Of a stretch of DNA of 64,000 nucleotides, positions 10,262 to 19,427 are shown piece after piece. The position numbers were made by a program, and so were the translations under genes. Under the pieces are notes generated by a model, which saw only the letters and a program-made list of their open reading frames with translations, searched no databases and had not been told where the DNA came from. Source of the stretch: Molanna angustata (Eukaryota; Arthropoda; Insecta; Trichoptera; Molannidae); assembly GCA_963576475.1 (NCBI GenBank), contig OY754964.1, positions 50,313,892-50,377,891 of the forward strand, read 5' to 3'. Positions within the stretch are counted from its first letter, which is position 1. The number at the start of each line of letters is the position of its first letter.

Positions 10262-10415
10262 AGCTAATAAATTGGGGTAACTCGCGTTAAAATCAGATCT
10301 TCAGAAGGATCTTTCGTCAACTGACGTTTCGCCTGGATCATACCAGGCATCTTCAGAGCCTTTTTGGTAGGATTTCGCTCCCTGTGGTAGTGCAAGCACG
10401 TCCGCACGAACCGAG
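10262..10415 (-). repeat. Relic with hammerhead-core-like motif
   Basis: Minus strand reads CTGAAGATGCCTGG, a six-base loop, then CCAGGCGAAACGTC. The GCCTGG/CCAGGC stem between CTGANGA and GAAA resembles the core of the hammerhead motifs described in Penelope-like retroelements, though an extra U sits after CTGAAGA. It abuts the broken end of the gypsy integrase, so it probably marks what replaced the 3' part of that element. Confidence 0.35.
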
Positions 10416-10418
10416 AAC

Positions 10419-10840
10419 CTAGTATCTGTGAAACCTCTCAATTTTCTCATTGGCCTTTGGGTTATATGCGGTCGTTCTTCTTCTATCTATACCGAACTTC
10501 TTAGCGAGCTGGTTAAATAGATCAGGCTCGAACTGGCGTCCTTGGTCTGAAGTCAAATAAGCAGGGCATCCGAATCTGGAAATCCACGTCGTGACGAGAG
10601 CATCGGCTACTGTCTCTGCTGTTATGTTCTGCACAGGAACTATTTCAGGCCAGGATGTTTCACGATCAATCATTGTGACGCAGTATCTGTTATCCTGTGA
10701 AATCGCCATTGGACCGATTATGTCAATATGTAGGTGTTCGAATCGACTCACGGTCGGGAAATCGCCAAGTGGCGAGATCGTATGTCGGCCGACTTTTGCC
10801 TTTTGACAATGTAAACAATGCCTCGCCCACTGTAAAACAT
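10419..10840 (-). pseudogene. Gypsy integrase fragment
   Basis: Reads KDVLQWARHCLHCQKAKVGR (end of the HHCC zinc-binding region) into the catalytic core: HIDIIGP, TSDQGRQF and NEKIERF supply the expected D, D and E. The frame stops after FHRY, where the element is cut off, so the C-terminal integrase region, 3' UTR and 3' LTR are missing. It is separated from the RT-RNase H frame by the insertion at 10841-11361. It would have catalysed insertion of the Ty3/gypsy cDNA; here it is dead. Confidence 0.85.
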
Positions 10841-11361
10841 CTTTGTCTTTTTCTATGTGTTTATCTCTTTTGATTATCTATATTTTACTTTTGTGTCATC
10901 ATATATCTGTTTAGTTTTATGTATTTTACTTCATTGCATTTTATGATTTGTTCTAATATAAGTGGGTACATACTTATTTTACTTTACTATCATCATTAAC
11001 TGTTTACTTTTAATTTATGGATTTTGCTATTTATGGATTTTGCTATTTTATGATTTAACGCTTTTTTGTGATCAGAATATTGTTTACTTGCAATTTGTAT
11101 AATTTTCTTTATCACCATTTGGGTAGGTACTTATGATTTTTCAACTTGCGTTGTCTAAAAACTGTTTAATTGTAACGCGCAACCAACATCTTCCTTTGTA
11201 AATTTTATTTAGGTATACCCACATACAGGCTAAGCCTTGTGGGATTTTTGGTGTAATGTGTAATATGATCTGTCTAATATGTGTGTATGTTTTTTTTTTT
11301 TGTATCTATTTATATTATGCTATGTACCGAAAATTTGTTTAATAAATAAAAAAAAAATAAA
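10841..11361 (+). mobile_element. LINE 3' end inserted in gypsy integrase
   Basis: The gypsy frame reads MTQRYIWTNI on one side and KDVLQWARHC on the other; the intervening roughly 520 bp is foreign. It ends in an A-rich tail AATAAATAAAAAAAAAATAA and shares TATACCCACATACAGGC with the minus-strand LINE tail at 5640-5945. It holds no coding sequence that I recognise, consistent with a 3' UTR-only 5'-truncated LINE copy. I found no clear target duplication. Confidence 0.7.
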
Positions 11362-12894
11362 ATGTTCGTCCAAATGTATCTTTGTGTCATTAAACGTCGA
11401 GTTGAGTTGATACTTGGGTGACTCATATTGTGTATCTTATCAAACGCTTTTCTTCTAAATTTCAGAGGTAGGTATAATCTCGCTTGCTTCGTCGATATCT
11501 CGTATGAAAGTTGATGACCCGTTTCAGTCACGCTTATATTTTTGAAATGAAGATTACTCTGCTTTTCCAGCTCGCGTAATTCTTCATCTTTTTCTTGTTC
11601 TTTCGCGAGTTCACCGTAGTCGAATAAGATCGGAAGATGTACTTCTTCTATACGTGACAATGCGTCTGCCACAGAATTTTCTTCTCCTTGGACATATTTA
11701 ATTTGATTACAAAATTGGGAAATAAAATCTAGATGTCTAAGTCTGCGTGGTGTGTCGGATGACGTCATCTTCTTGCTTAGGGCGAAAGTGAGGGGTTTAT
11801 GGTCTGTATAAACAATTACCTCTCTGCCTTCTATCATATTGCGGAAATGTTTGATGGACATGTATATGGCTAGCAACTCTCGATCGTAAGTACTATATAG
11901 TTGCTGCGTTTCGCTTAATTTCTTCGAGAAAAAACCGAGTGGTTGCCATTGGTTATTCACTCTTTGTTGTAAAACAGATCCTACGCACGTTCCAGAGGCG
12001 TCTGTCATAAGAGATAATGGTGCATTATTCACGGGATGAAACAATGTGATGGCGCTTACGACGCTGTCTTTACATTGTTGAAACGCTTCATCCGCGTCTG
12101 GAGTCCAATGTATCGGCGATTTGTCTTTCTTTTTGGCGTTATGGAGATATTCATTAAGTTTCTTTTGTTTTGTTGCTGCTTGAGGAATTGAGGTTCTATA
12201 AAAATTCACCATGCCTAGAAAACGACGTAATTCTTCAATAGTTTTTGGTTTGGGATAATCTGCAATGGTTTTCACTTTGTCTTTTGTAGGCGTAACGCCT
12301 TCACTGTTAATTTCGTACCCGAGGAAATTTATTCGAGTTTTTCCGAATTCACACTTATTGATATTGATAGTTAGTCCATATTTGTCCAATCTTGATAAAA
12401 CTTGGTGTAGATGATCGACATGTTGTTCTTCGTTTTCTGACGCAATTAGGATATCGTCTAAATACACAAAAATAAAGTTAAGACCGCGAAAAATCATGTC
12501 TGCAAATCTTTGAAAAGTTTGGGCTGCGCAACGGAGGCCGAAGTTCATCTTCGTAAATTCAAAAAGTCCGAAAGGAGTCACTATTGCTGTCTTTGGAACC
12601 TCCTCCGGTGCGATAGAAAGTTGGTGGTACGCTCGACATAAATCTATTTTGGTAAAAATTGTTTTTCCTTCTAAGATGTAGGTGAAATCCAATAATCGGG
12701 GTATTGGATATCGATCTGGCGTTGTGATAGCGTTGAGTCTACGGTAGTCACCACATGCTCTGGCCTCTCCTGAGGACTTGTTGACGATATGTAATGGGTT
12801 AGCCCACGGACTCTTCGAAGGTCGACAAATACCAAGATCTAACATCTTCTCGAATTCTTCTTTAGCTGCTTTATATCTAGCAGGATTTAATGGT
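11362..12894 (-). pseudogene. Ty3/gypsy pol: reverse transcriptase and RNase H
   Basis: About 500 codons of pol remain open. RT motifs in order are FTKIDLCRAYHQ, FEFTKMNFGL and VYLDDILIAS (YLDD box). RNase H motifs follow: LMTDASGT, RELLA, VYTDHKPL and NSVADALSR. The frame then enters the integrase zinc region (HNMSHPSINSTRR) and is cut at YIWTNI by the LINE insertion. Upstream the same frame continues through one stop codon (TGA near 12890) into PARYKAAKEEF, so the N-terminal side is nearly intact. Known role: copying LTR element RNA into DNA in cytoplasmic particles. This copy cannot make a full pol. Confidence 0.92.
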
Positions 12895-13314
12895 CATACT
12901 TTTTCACAGATCGGCGGTCCCATGGTGATGATGTGATGGTAGACGTCATGCTTGGGAGTTTCCTTGAAGGTATCCGGCCTTGTAACGCCCGGATACTCAT
13001 GTATGATTTGATGGAAACGGTCGGTGACGTCCACAGCGTGAATGTCCATCGGAACGGTCTTCGCAGTCCCAAGTTCAGGATTAGTGATTTTTTCCATAAG
13101 TATTTATTTTCGTTCCATTTGCGGCATATAGTTTGTATTCTGTCGGAATAGATGATCTGAAGTGGTGTCTTGATAAGACGGAAATGTCGGCACCCGTGTC
13201 TACCAAGAATTGTGTTCGACTTTCTCTGTCTGTAACACATAGGCGAGACGTGCTTTCGACGCCGACTGTCTCGATCGTCGGCGCCTGCTTTAGTTTTCTG
13301 ACATATATGTGCAA
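12895..13314 (-). pseudogene. Gypsy protease and linker to RT, frameshifted
   Basis: An aspartic protease core FLVDTGADISVLSR is readable near 13210-13245, followed by YKLYAANGTKINTYG. Just after this (about 13090) the frame shifts, and the linker continues in another frame as DIHAVDVTDRFHQIIHEYPG up to the stop before RT. The DTGA catalytic motif is intact but translation through to RT is not possible. The region lies between gag and pol as expected. Confidence 0.8.
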
Positions 13315-13616
13315 CCTTCCTTACATCGTTTTGCTGCGGTTCCGAATTTGGTATGATACCAGCATTTGTAGAAAGGATTTTCGTTTTGTGTTGACGTACT
13401 TCTGTCTCTGTAGGAGATTCTTTTATCGTGTGGGCGCGACCGTGAACGTGAGCGTTGTCGCCACTGTGGTCTGCTCTTGTTGGCTTGTTCACTCCTGAGC
13501 GCTGCTACTTCCACCTGTAGGCGCTGTAATGAGCGGACCATCTCGTCCATCAAGGGTTGTTGCGAGGTGGACACCATTGTTTCGGACGCGTAAGAGTCTG
13601 AATAGTTGTAGGACAT
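13290..13616 (-). pseudogene. Gypsy gag-like ORF
   Basis: I take the start at the ATG at 13616 (MSYNYSDSYASETM) because sequence upstream is LTR-derived. About 108 codons. A helical N-terminal stretch (MVRSLQRLQVEVAALR) is followed by an Arg/Ser-rich block and a Cys/His motif CWYHTKFGTAAKRCKEGC, which I recognise from gag proteins of some insect gypsy-type elements. It is very short for a gag and overlaps the protease frame. No typical capsid domain is visible, so it may be internally deleted. Confidence 0.7.
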
Positions 13617-13642
13617 TTTATAAAAACGAAAGAATAAATCAC

Positions 13643-13750
13643 ATTGGAAATGACTGGCCCGCGAGAATGTTAAATGAGAACTGTCTTGGCTCGTCGTTGG
13701 TGGGGATTTATATAGGCAAGCCAGAGGGGCTTGCCTCCTCAATCCCCACA
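13643..13750 (-). mobile_element. Partial LTR with TATA box, fused to gag
   Basis: This 108-bp segment is identical or nearly so to 15692-15799, the 5' half of the LTR. On the minus strand it starts TGTGGGGATTGAGG, contains a TATA-like GCCTATATAAATCC and continues to CAGTCATTTCCAAT, where similarity stops and gag leader begins 27 bp before the gag ATG. Directly upstream lies a polypurine tract, so it is the 3' LTR of the element at 13751-15799, joined to the gypsy body. Confidence 0.8.
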
Positions 13751-13767
13751 GTGCTCCCCTCTAAGTG
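13751..13767 (-). other. Polypurine tract before LTR
   Basis: Minus strand CACTTAGAGGGGAGCAC lies immediately before the LTR start TGTGGGG. A purine-rich tract in this position primes plus-strand DNA synthesis in LTR retrotransposons, and it marks 13750 as the start of a 3' LTR. Confidence 0.7.
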
Positions 13768-14744
13768 ATAACGCTACATATAACAATTAAATTTGACATA
13801 CATAATTTGTAAAAACAGTAAAATACATTGTATGATTTAACAGTGTGAACATAAAAGATTATCAAACATGTAAAATAAATATTCAAAGTTTGAGAAACAT
13901 TGGAATCGTGCAATGTGTATATTGAATGGAAAAATATTATTAATTAAGATATGAAGAAATGTCTCAAATTGCATAATGTTATGTGTTGCTTGTTTGACGA
14001 TATTATAAATAGATAACATTCGGATTGCTGTTAAGCATTCGGCGCTGCGTATCATATTACAAAGAAAAATAAATTAAAAATGGTACAAAGAAAACGAAAT
14101 TTTTTATGTTTAATTTTTTAGTCAGCAAATTGATCAGATTTGCTGAGATTGAAGTTCAGTTATTAATCAAGGTCTGCAGTTCCGTGGAAAAACACCTGAA
14201 CTTAGCCGTGTGAGAATGATTAGTTGGCATAATGGAAATTAACGAAATACATAAAAAATCTTGCTTGTATGATATTGTAGTTACTGAAAAGTTTATATAT
14301 GCAGCAGGAGTATTTTGACACTGTATAGTATGTTGTAGATAACACGAATAATATAAACGAGGTTGCGTAAATTCACGACTGAAGTTTTTTTGTTACGATA
14401 GAATACATTATTTTGAAAACACTTAGAGGACACTAAAAGGTAGAACGATTTGATGAAAATGTTGATTTGGTTGCTGTTGGTTCTTGTTGACCGGATGTTG
14501 AATTCCAGAGATCGAGTAGCTGTAGGTACTGGCATACGTAATCCTGGTCTTCCGGTGTTTGTATAGGCCGGACAGAGAAATTGTTGCTTGGTCGTGCTCT
14601 TCTTTGCTTTTGGCTTGATCCTACGTTGGATCTTGGACTTCTCGAGTGGGTTGTATTGCAAAACGTACTGGTAGTTGCAGGACGTCTTCCAGACGAGGAA
14701 AAGGTGTTGGAGAGAAAATCTATGAGCGAGATGGTGTTGTTGAT

Positions 14745-14900
14745 TTTGCTTGTTGCTTACGGCGTGTCAAGTGATTAACAGCTTTGGAATGGTCTTCCAG
14801 TATAGCCTGATGAGGTTGCTTGTTGTTTACGGCGTGTCAAGTGAGTCTGACAGCTTTGGAGTGGTCCTCCAGTTTAGCCTGCTGAGGATGCTTGTTAGTG
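14745..14900. repeat. Minisatellite, about 70-bp unit, two copies
   Basis: The block TTGCTTGTTGYTTACGGCG, then CAAGTGA, CAGCTTTGGARTGGTC and AGCCTGMTGAGG, occurs twice (near 14747 and 14816), with the start of a third at about 14889. Confidence 0.7.
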
Positions 14901-15079
14901 ACTTTACTTCCTTTTGCAGGAGCTGTAAAGTGAGCACTAGGTCCTCAATCATGGGTTGTGAATCGGTGAGATGATTTCTTGCGTGTGTCAGCAAAGATGT
15001 GAGTCCATGTCTGGCAGGAGCACGAAGGTTAAGAGAATGTCTTTATCAAAAATTTAAGTCCTGGTCTGGTTTCGTTATC

Positions 15080-15320
15080 TCTCGATGAGACAAGGATGAG
15101 CGGTATCGGCTTGTCATGTCGACGAGACACGGATGAGCGGCTTGGGCTTGTCGTTGGTGGCGATGATACGAGAGCGAGCCGCTTGGGCTTGTCGTAGTGG
15201 CGATGAGACGAGAGCGAGCTGCTTGGGCTTTTCATGGAGGCAATGAGACGAGAGCGAGCAGCTTGGGCTTGTCGTGGAGGCGATGAGATGAGAGCGAGCG
15301 GCTTGGATTGTCGTGGTCAA
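15080..15320. repeat. Minisatellite, about 45-bp unit, five copies
   Basis: Units containing GCTTGGGCTTGTCGT and GGCGATGAGACGAGAGCGAG repeat from about 15090 to 15310 with several base changes between them. It lies in the leader just inside the primer-binding site of the LTR element. Confidence 0.75.
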
Positions 15321-15606
15321 GCGGATCTAGCTTGACGGGATGCAGAAAAGTTCGCAGGCGGGAGTTGCTGGTAGCGTGGTAGACATCACGATGGGGCAGT
15401 AGTCACTTCTCAGATTATGAGTTCTCACGACAAAACAAAGTAAGTGTCAGCAGTATTGAATTTTCACAGCGGTGTTATCGCTTGATGTTTATTTTTGCAA
15501 GCTTGCACTGTGACGAACGTGTAGGACGAATTCGTTATCCACGGTTCACGAAGGCTCAAATTACAAAATTTTTAAACATCAACACCGTTCCCACTATAGG
15601 TATATA

Positions 15607-15623
15607 TCACGTCGGGGTCACCA
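15607..15623 (-). other. Primer-binding site of LTR element
   Basis: Minus strand TGGTGACCCCGACGTGA directly follows the LTR. It begins TGG, the complement of a tRNA CCA end. The LARD at 51.57 kb has a closely similar TGGTGACCCGAACGTG at the same position. The matching tRNA was not identified. Confidence 0.65.
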
Positions 15624-15799
15624 CTATATAGAAGTATGGTGGGTACCTATAGTGGGATGATATTGAAACTGCTGATAGGGTTACATTGTTTATTGGATAT
15701 GACTGGCCCGCGAGAATGTTAAATGAGAACTGTCTTGGCTCGTCGTTGGTGGGGATTTATATAGGCAAGCCAGAGGGGCTTGCCTCCTCAATCCCCACA
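15624..15799 (-). mobile_element. 5' LTR of non-coding element
   Basis: 176 bp from TGTGGGG (15799) to the primer-binding site. It has a TATA-like box TATATAAATCC and, about 70 bp further, an AATAAA signal (CCAATAAACAATG), as expected of an LTR with promoter and polyadenylation functions. Its first 108 bp recur at 13643-13750. I could not confirm a target duplication because the other end of the element pair is rearranged. Confidence 0.8.
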
Positions 15800-16284
15800 C
15801 TAGAACCAAGTGAAGATTGAATAGTCAAAGCTTAAACGGTAGGAGTGGATGGGTTTTCCGCGCCTTTGTTCGCCTTAATGGCTTTTGACTGGCGTCTGGT
15901 GATTCGCCTTTTGCTCGATAATGTATCTTTTGTATTAATACTTATTTCAATTGTAGTGTTATTTTTTTTTTTTTGACAGTAGGTATATAATTAATCGGGG
16001 TTTTGGCCATTACTGGACTCTTTACAACGTTTATATTCAAATTAAAAACTCTCTGCCATAGTTTAAGTCTTCTTTAATGTAGAATTTTGTGTCAGTTTTA
16101 AGTTTATTAGTCTAATTGTGAAAAAATATTATAAACTATCTGCAAACTTGATGAAAAAATATCAAAACGAATGGGATGTGAGATGTGACCAACACTTGAC
16201 TCTTTGTTTAATCAATTGTTTCCCTTCATCCAATATTACTAAATTTTTAATACACATTCTTTGCTTTCAATTACAATATATAAA
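15800..16284. other. Intergenic, short repeat-F-like scraps
   Basis: A moderately GC-rich 80-bp piece (about 15838-15922) is of unknown origin. Two short blocks like GGCCAWYACT plus TTTACAACG (about 16007 and 16180) recur at 17.21 and 17.34 kb and resemble the outer edge of repeat F. No gene. Confidence 0.4.
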
Positions 16285-17216
16285 AATGGGTGTTGTAGCA
16301 ATCATCATCATCATCAGCTCTACATCCCAAGGTGGGACCTGGCTTCCAAAAGAAGTCTTCGCCACTCCGATCTGTCAGCGGTTCCTTGTTCTCCAACTGA
16401 CCACGCTCAAAGAGTCCAGGTCCCCCTGGACGCAGTCCATCCATCTCAACTTGGGTCTCCCCCTACGCCTCACACCCTCTGGTCTATGTTGAAGGACTCC
16501 TCCGGCGGGCAGTTGCTCACTCGTCCTCTCCACATGTCCAAGCCATCTAAGTCTCCCAACCCTTACAAACACCCTAACGTCTATATCATCATAAAGCTGG
16601 TACAGCTCGTGATTGTATCTGATTCTCTACATACCACCCTCACAAACAAGCTCCATAGAATCGCCGCAGGATCTTTGTTTCAAAAATACTAAGTTGGCCC
16701 TCGTCTTTTTTTGTTAGAATCCAGGTCTCGGAGGCATATGTCAACACTGGTCTGACAATAGTTTTATACAGTGTGAGCTTTGTCTTTCTCGACAATAACC
16801 TGGACTTCATGTGTCTCTGTAGGCCAAAGTAGCATCTGTTATACATACATACATACATACCATCACGCCATGTCCCTTGAGGGGTAGGCAGAGAGAACCG
16901 AACGCCACATTTTCCTATCCTGGCTATCCTATCCTATCCTAGCATCTGTTAGCAGCAACAATTCTTCTGTTCGCGTCTTCACTGATATTATTCTTACTGG
17001 TTATTAGTGAACCGAGGTACGTGAACTGTTCTACAGATTCGAAGGTATAGCGGTCTACTGCAAGTGGTAGTGGCGGAGAAGTACATATGATGGACAGTAG
17101 GGAGTGACAACAGGTATTTAGTTTCAGACAATACTCCTAGCGGCGGTATTGAGGGCTGTAAAGGCCTTCGCAAGAGCAGGCTTATTTCTGGATAGAATAT
17201 CAATGTCATGGTTGTA
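16285..17216 (-). pseudogene. 5'-truncated LINE ORF2 (RTE-like), interrupted
   Basis: On the minus strand the copy starts inside the catalytic YADD box (remaining DIDILSRNKPALAKAFTALN) and runs through VDRYTFESVEQFTYLGSLIT, RPVLTYASETWILTKKDEGQ and ILRRFYGAC to LRWLGHVERTSEQLP and RRRGRPKLRWMDCVQGDLDS. The frame breaks at 16.60-16.64 kb. The 3' end has a (GAT)n tail near 16303-16315. Flanks GTTGTAGCAAT and GTTGTAACCAAT are a possible diverged TSD. A 98-bp insertion lies at 16842-16939. A non-functional fragment of reverse transcriptase thumb and C-terminal region. Confidence 0.85.
16842..16939 (-). mobile_element. 98-bp LINE 3' end insertion with 12-bp TSD
   Basis: Bounded by TAGCATCTGTTA at 16830-16841 and 16940-16951, inside the LINE ORF2 above. 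The minus strand reads GTTCGGTTCTCTCTGCC, CAAGGGACATGGCGTGATGG and a (GTAT)n tail. The same 3' end is seen at 29.7, 31.65, 34.26, 37.5 and 45.84 kb. An extremely 5'-truncated LINE copy. Confidence 0.85.
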
Positions 17217-17459
17217 ACCAATACTGCACTCTTCACAACGTTAATAATCAGTCATATTTAAAACCATTTCCCAAAGTCCATGTGTGCAATAATTTTATAT
17301 ACTTTATTCACACTTGATTGTTATATATAAAAACGAATGGGTTGCGGCCAACACTAACACCTTTTACAATGCTTAAACTCAATCAAATTTCAAACCACTT
17401 TTCACAGCCCGATTTTGCAAAAAAATTGCATGACAATATTATAAAATATTTATCTGACA

Positions 17460-17750
17460 ACACCTGATTACATCTTCCTCTCCTCTTCCTTACATTATCC
17501 CTCAATCCTCCTATCATTGCTATGATTTGTTCTTATATGCTATCTTCTTTGTTTTTGTGTTCTTTTTTATTACTTTTCTACTGCTGTCTTTATTTATTTT
17601 GCAATGTGATTCACTTATTGCCATAGTACACATTGTTTTGTATACTTAACATTAACTCTGGTTGGTTGGAAGAAATTGCCATTAGGCAATAAGCCCGCCA
17701 GCGTACTTATTATATGTACAAAAAGATTAAATAAATTAATAAATAAAAAC
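17460..17750 (+). repeat. LINE 3' UTR copy
   Basis: Contains GAAATTGCCATTAGGCAATA plus AGCCCGCC and an AATAAATTAATAAATAAA tail. This matches the 3' UTR of the LINE at 41.07-41.33 kb in reverse. The ORF part is missing, so it is a 5'-truncated copy of that family. Confidence 0.7.
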
Positions 17751-17759
17751 GATTGCTTA

Positions 17760-17985
17760 TTCGTTCACTAATTTACATTCTTGGCCAACGGCAGGACATT
17801 AGAGCTAGTAATAAATAAATAATGCTATCCAAATAGGTAGGTATAATCATGCTGATTTGGAAAATATTGATTTATTAATATTAGGTATTGAGTGCATAAA
17901 AAAACTTATTGAATATTAAGTATTATTTTCACTACTTCATTTTAATTTTTTTTTATTTGTAACATAAGAAATAATATACAGGTAC
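17760..17985. other. AT-rich, nothing recognised
   Basis: Short AT-rich spacer between two LINE fragments. Confidence 0.5.
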
Positions 17986-17989
17986 ACAT

Positions 17990-18740
17990 CAAAGTTTAAC
18001 AATACAATATTTTTACAAAAAAGATACTTAAGAACTAGATGCGGAATGTAAACTGCTTCACTAGGTTAAAAACCTGTTCTGAAGCAGCTTATAATTATAT
18101 AGGTATATTGTTTAGGCGTGCGTGTGTGTCATTGTATGTTAACGTAGAGTTGTTTATTTATCACTGTCTTGTCTGTTTTTTACCCACTTCTTTAATCCAC
18201 ATTTAAAGCTGTTTATATTTGTAATTTTCTCCAATTCAATTGGAAGCAAATTGAAAATTTTTACTCCAAGGAAATTAAAATTTCTTTGTCCATAAGTCGA
18301 CTTGGTTCTCGGTATCTGTATATTTGCTTGTGTAGTCTGTCTAGTCTGACGTGTAGTTTGGGTCGATTGGAAGTCATTAAGGTGTGTATAGATATAAGTG
18401 CAAATGTTTTTAGCATATAACTGTGGTATGTCTAGGATGTCAAGTTTTTTGAATAATTCGGCAGGGTGTGCAAATAGGTACATTAAATATTATTTTCAAA
18501 ACGGATTTTTGGGCTTTAACTATTGAATCTATATTTGTTCTGTAAGTACCACCCCACCCTATAATACCATATTCTACTTTTGATTGGTAAAGTGAATAGT
18601 ACATTAATTTAATGACAGATTTTGGTAAAACATTTTTGATGGAGCGAAAAATGAAATTAATTTTTTTTAATTTCATGCTTAAAATTGAGATATGGGGTTT
18701 CCATTTTAAACATTGGTCAATTGTTATTCCCAAGTATTTC
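17990..18740 (-). pseudogene. LINE ORF2 C-terminal half (Jockey/CR1-like)
   Basis: Two overlapping minus-strand frames give one broken protein: MGITIDQCLKWKPHI, IKLMYYSLYQSKVEYGIIGW and then LFKKLDILDIPQLYAK and FLGVKIFNLLPIELEKITNI. This order (thumb domain, then 'N.LP..L......F...L..' end) is characteristic of the ORF2 end of Jockey/CR1-group LINEs. A frameshift near 18.46 kb separates the halves. The reverse transcriptase catalytic box is not present. No clear TSD. Confidence 0.7.
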
Positions 18741-18892
18741 GTTTGTCTAGTTTTTTTTTTATTTCAGTACATATACAGTTACTTTGTTGATCTTTGCAGT
18801 CATGAATTTTCAGTAGTCTATTATCATTTGGTTGTCAATTAATATCATAAGTTAGTCGGCCACGCGCCGTATAAAAAATTAAATAAATAATT

Positions 18893-19162
18893 GTGTCGAT
18901 AGAGTCAATCTCATGGATTGATAGTCTCCAATGTGTCGTTAGAGTCAATTTCATGGATTGATAGTCTCCAATGTGTCGTTAGAGTCAATTTCATGGATTG
19001 ATAGTCTCCAATGTGTCGTTAGAGTCAATCTCATGGATTGATAGTCTCCAATGTGTCGTTAGAGTCAATCTCATGGATTGATAGTCTCCAATGTGTCGTT
19101 AGAGTCAATCTCATGGATTGATAGTCTCCAATGTGTCGTAAGAGTCAATCTCATGGATTGAT
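18893..19162. repeat. 40-bp tandem array, seven units
   Basis: Units start at 18893, 18933, 18973, 19013, 19053, 19093 and 19133, each GTGTCGTTAGAGTCAAT plus CTCATGGATTGATAGTCTCC and AAT, with one or two base changes. The seventh unit is cut at 19162 by the R1-clade element, and its last 10 bases reappear at 23991-24000. The original array was therefore exactly seven units. Confidence 0.95.
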
Positions 19163-19427
19163 TCGCTACTCCCACCACCACCCGCTCTGCCTATGGGGAC
19201 TGTAATCGGCCCCTTCACAGAACGCTAAGTGAACGACAAAAAAAAAATGCATAGCACGAAAAGTAGCTCATGGAGCCCTCTAGATTAGCAATCTCGGCAC
19301 CATAGTGCAAAAAGAAACAATCAACGAGTGCGAACAGAAAATTCACACCCGTGGACTGTCTATGACCTCAGATCCCCCTACATGCAGACCATCAGAGAAG
19401 TGACCAAGATCTCTGGAAATAATTAAT
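19163..19427 (-). other. 3' UTR of the R1-clade element
   Basis: About 265 bp from the ORF2 stop to the TSD. It ends ...GGGTGGTGGTGGGAGTAGCG with no poly-A tail, although an internal poly-T (minus strand) run lies near 19230. A diverged plus-strand copy of this UTR is at 36948-37150, which confirms the family's 3' boundary. Confidence 0.85.

Larger units (their letters stand above)
13768..15606 (-). mobile_element. Internal region of a non-coding LTR element
   Basis: About 1.84 kb between the primer-binding site and the polypurine tract, with no gag or pol similarity. The longest open frames (122 codons at 14293-14661 and about 70 codons elsewhere) show no motif. Two minisatellites lie in its 5' half (about 14745-14900 and 15080-15320). 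I infer an internally deleted, non-autonomous relative of the neighbouring gypsy element. Confidence 0.65.

Noticed and set aside
18893..19162. CRISPR-like regular repeats
   Set aside because: The 40-bp units are contiguous, with no variable spacers, and the context is eukaryotic. It is a plain tandem array.
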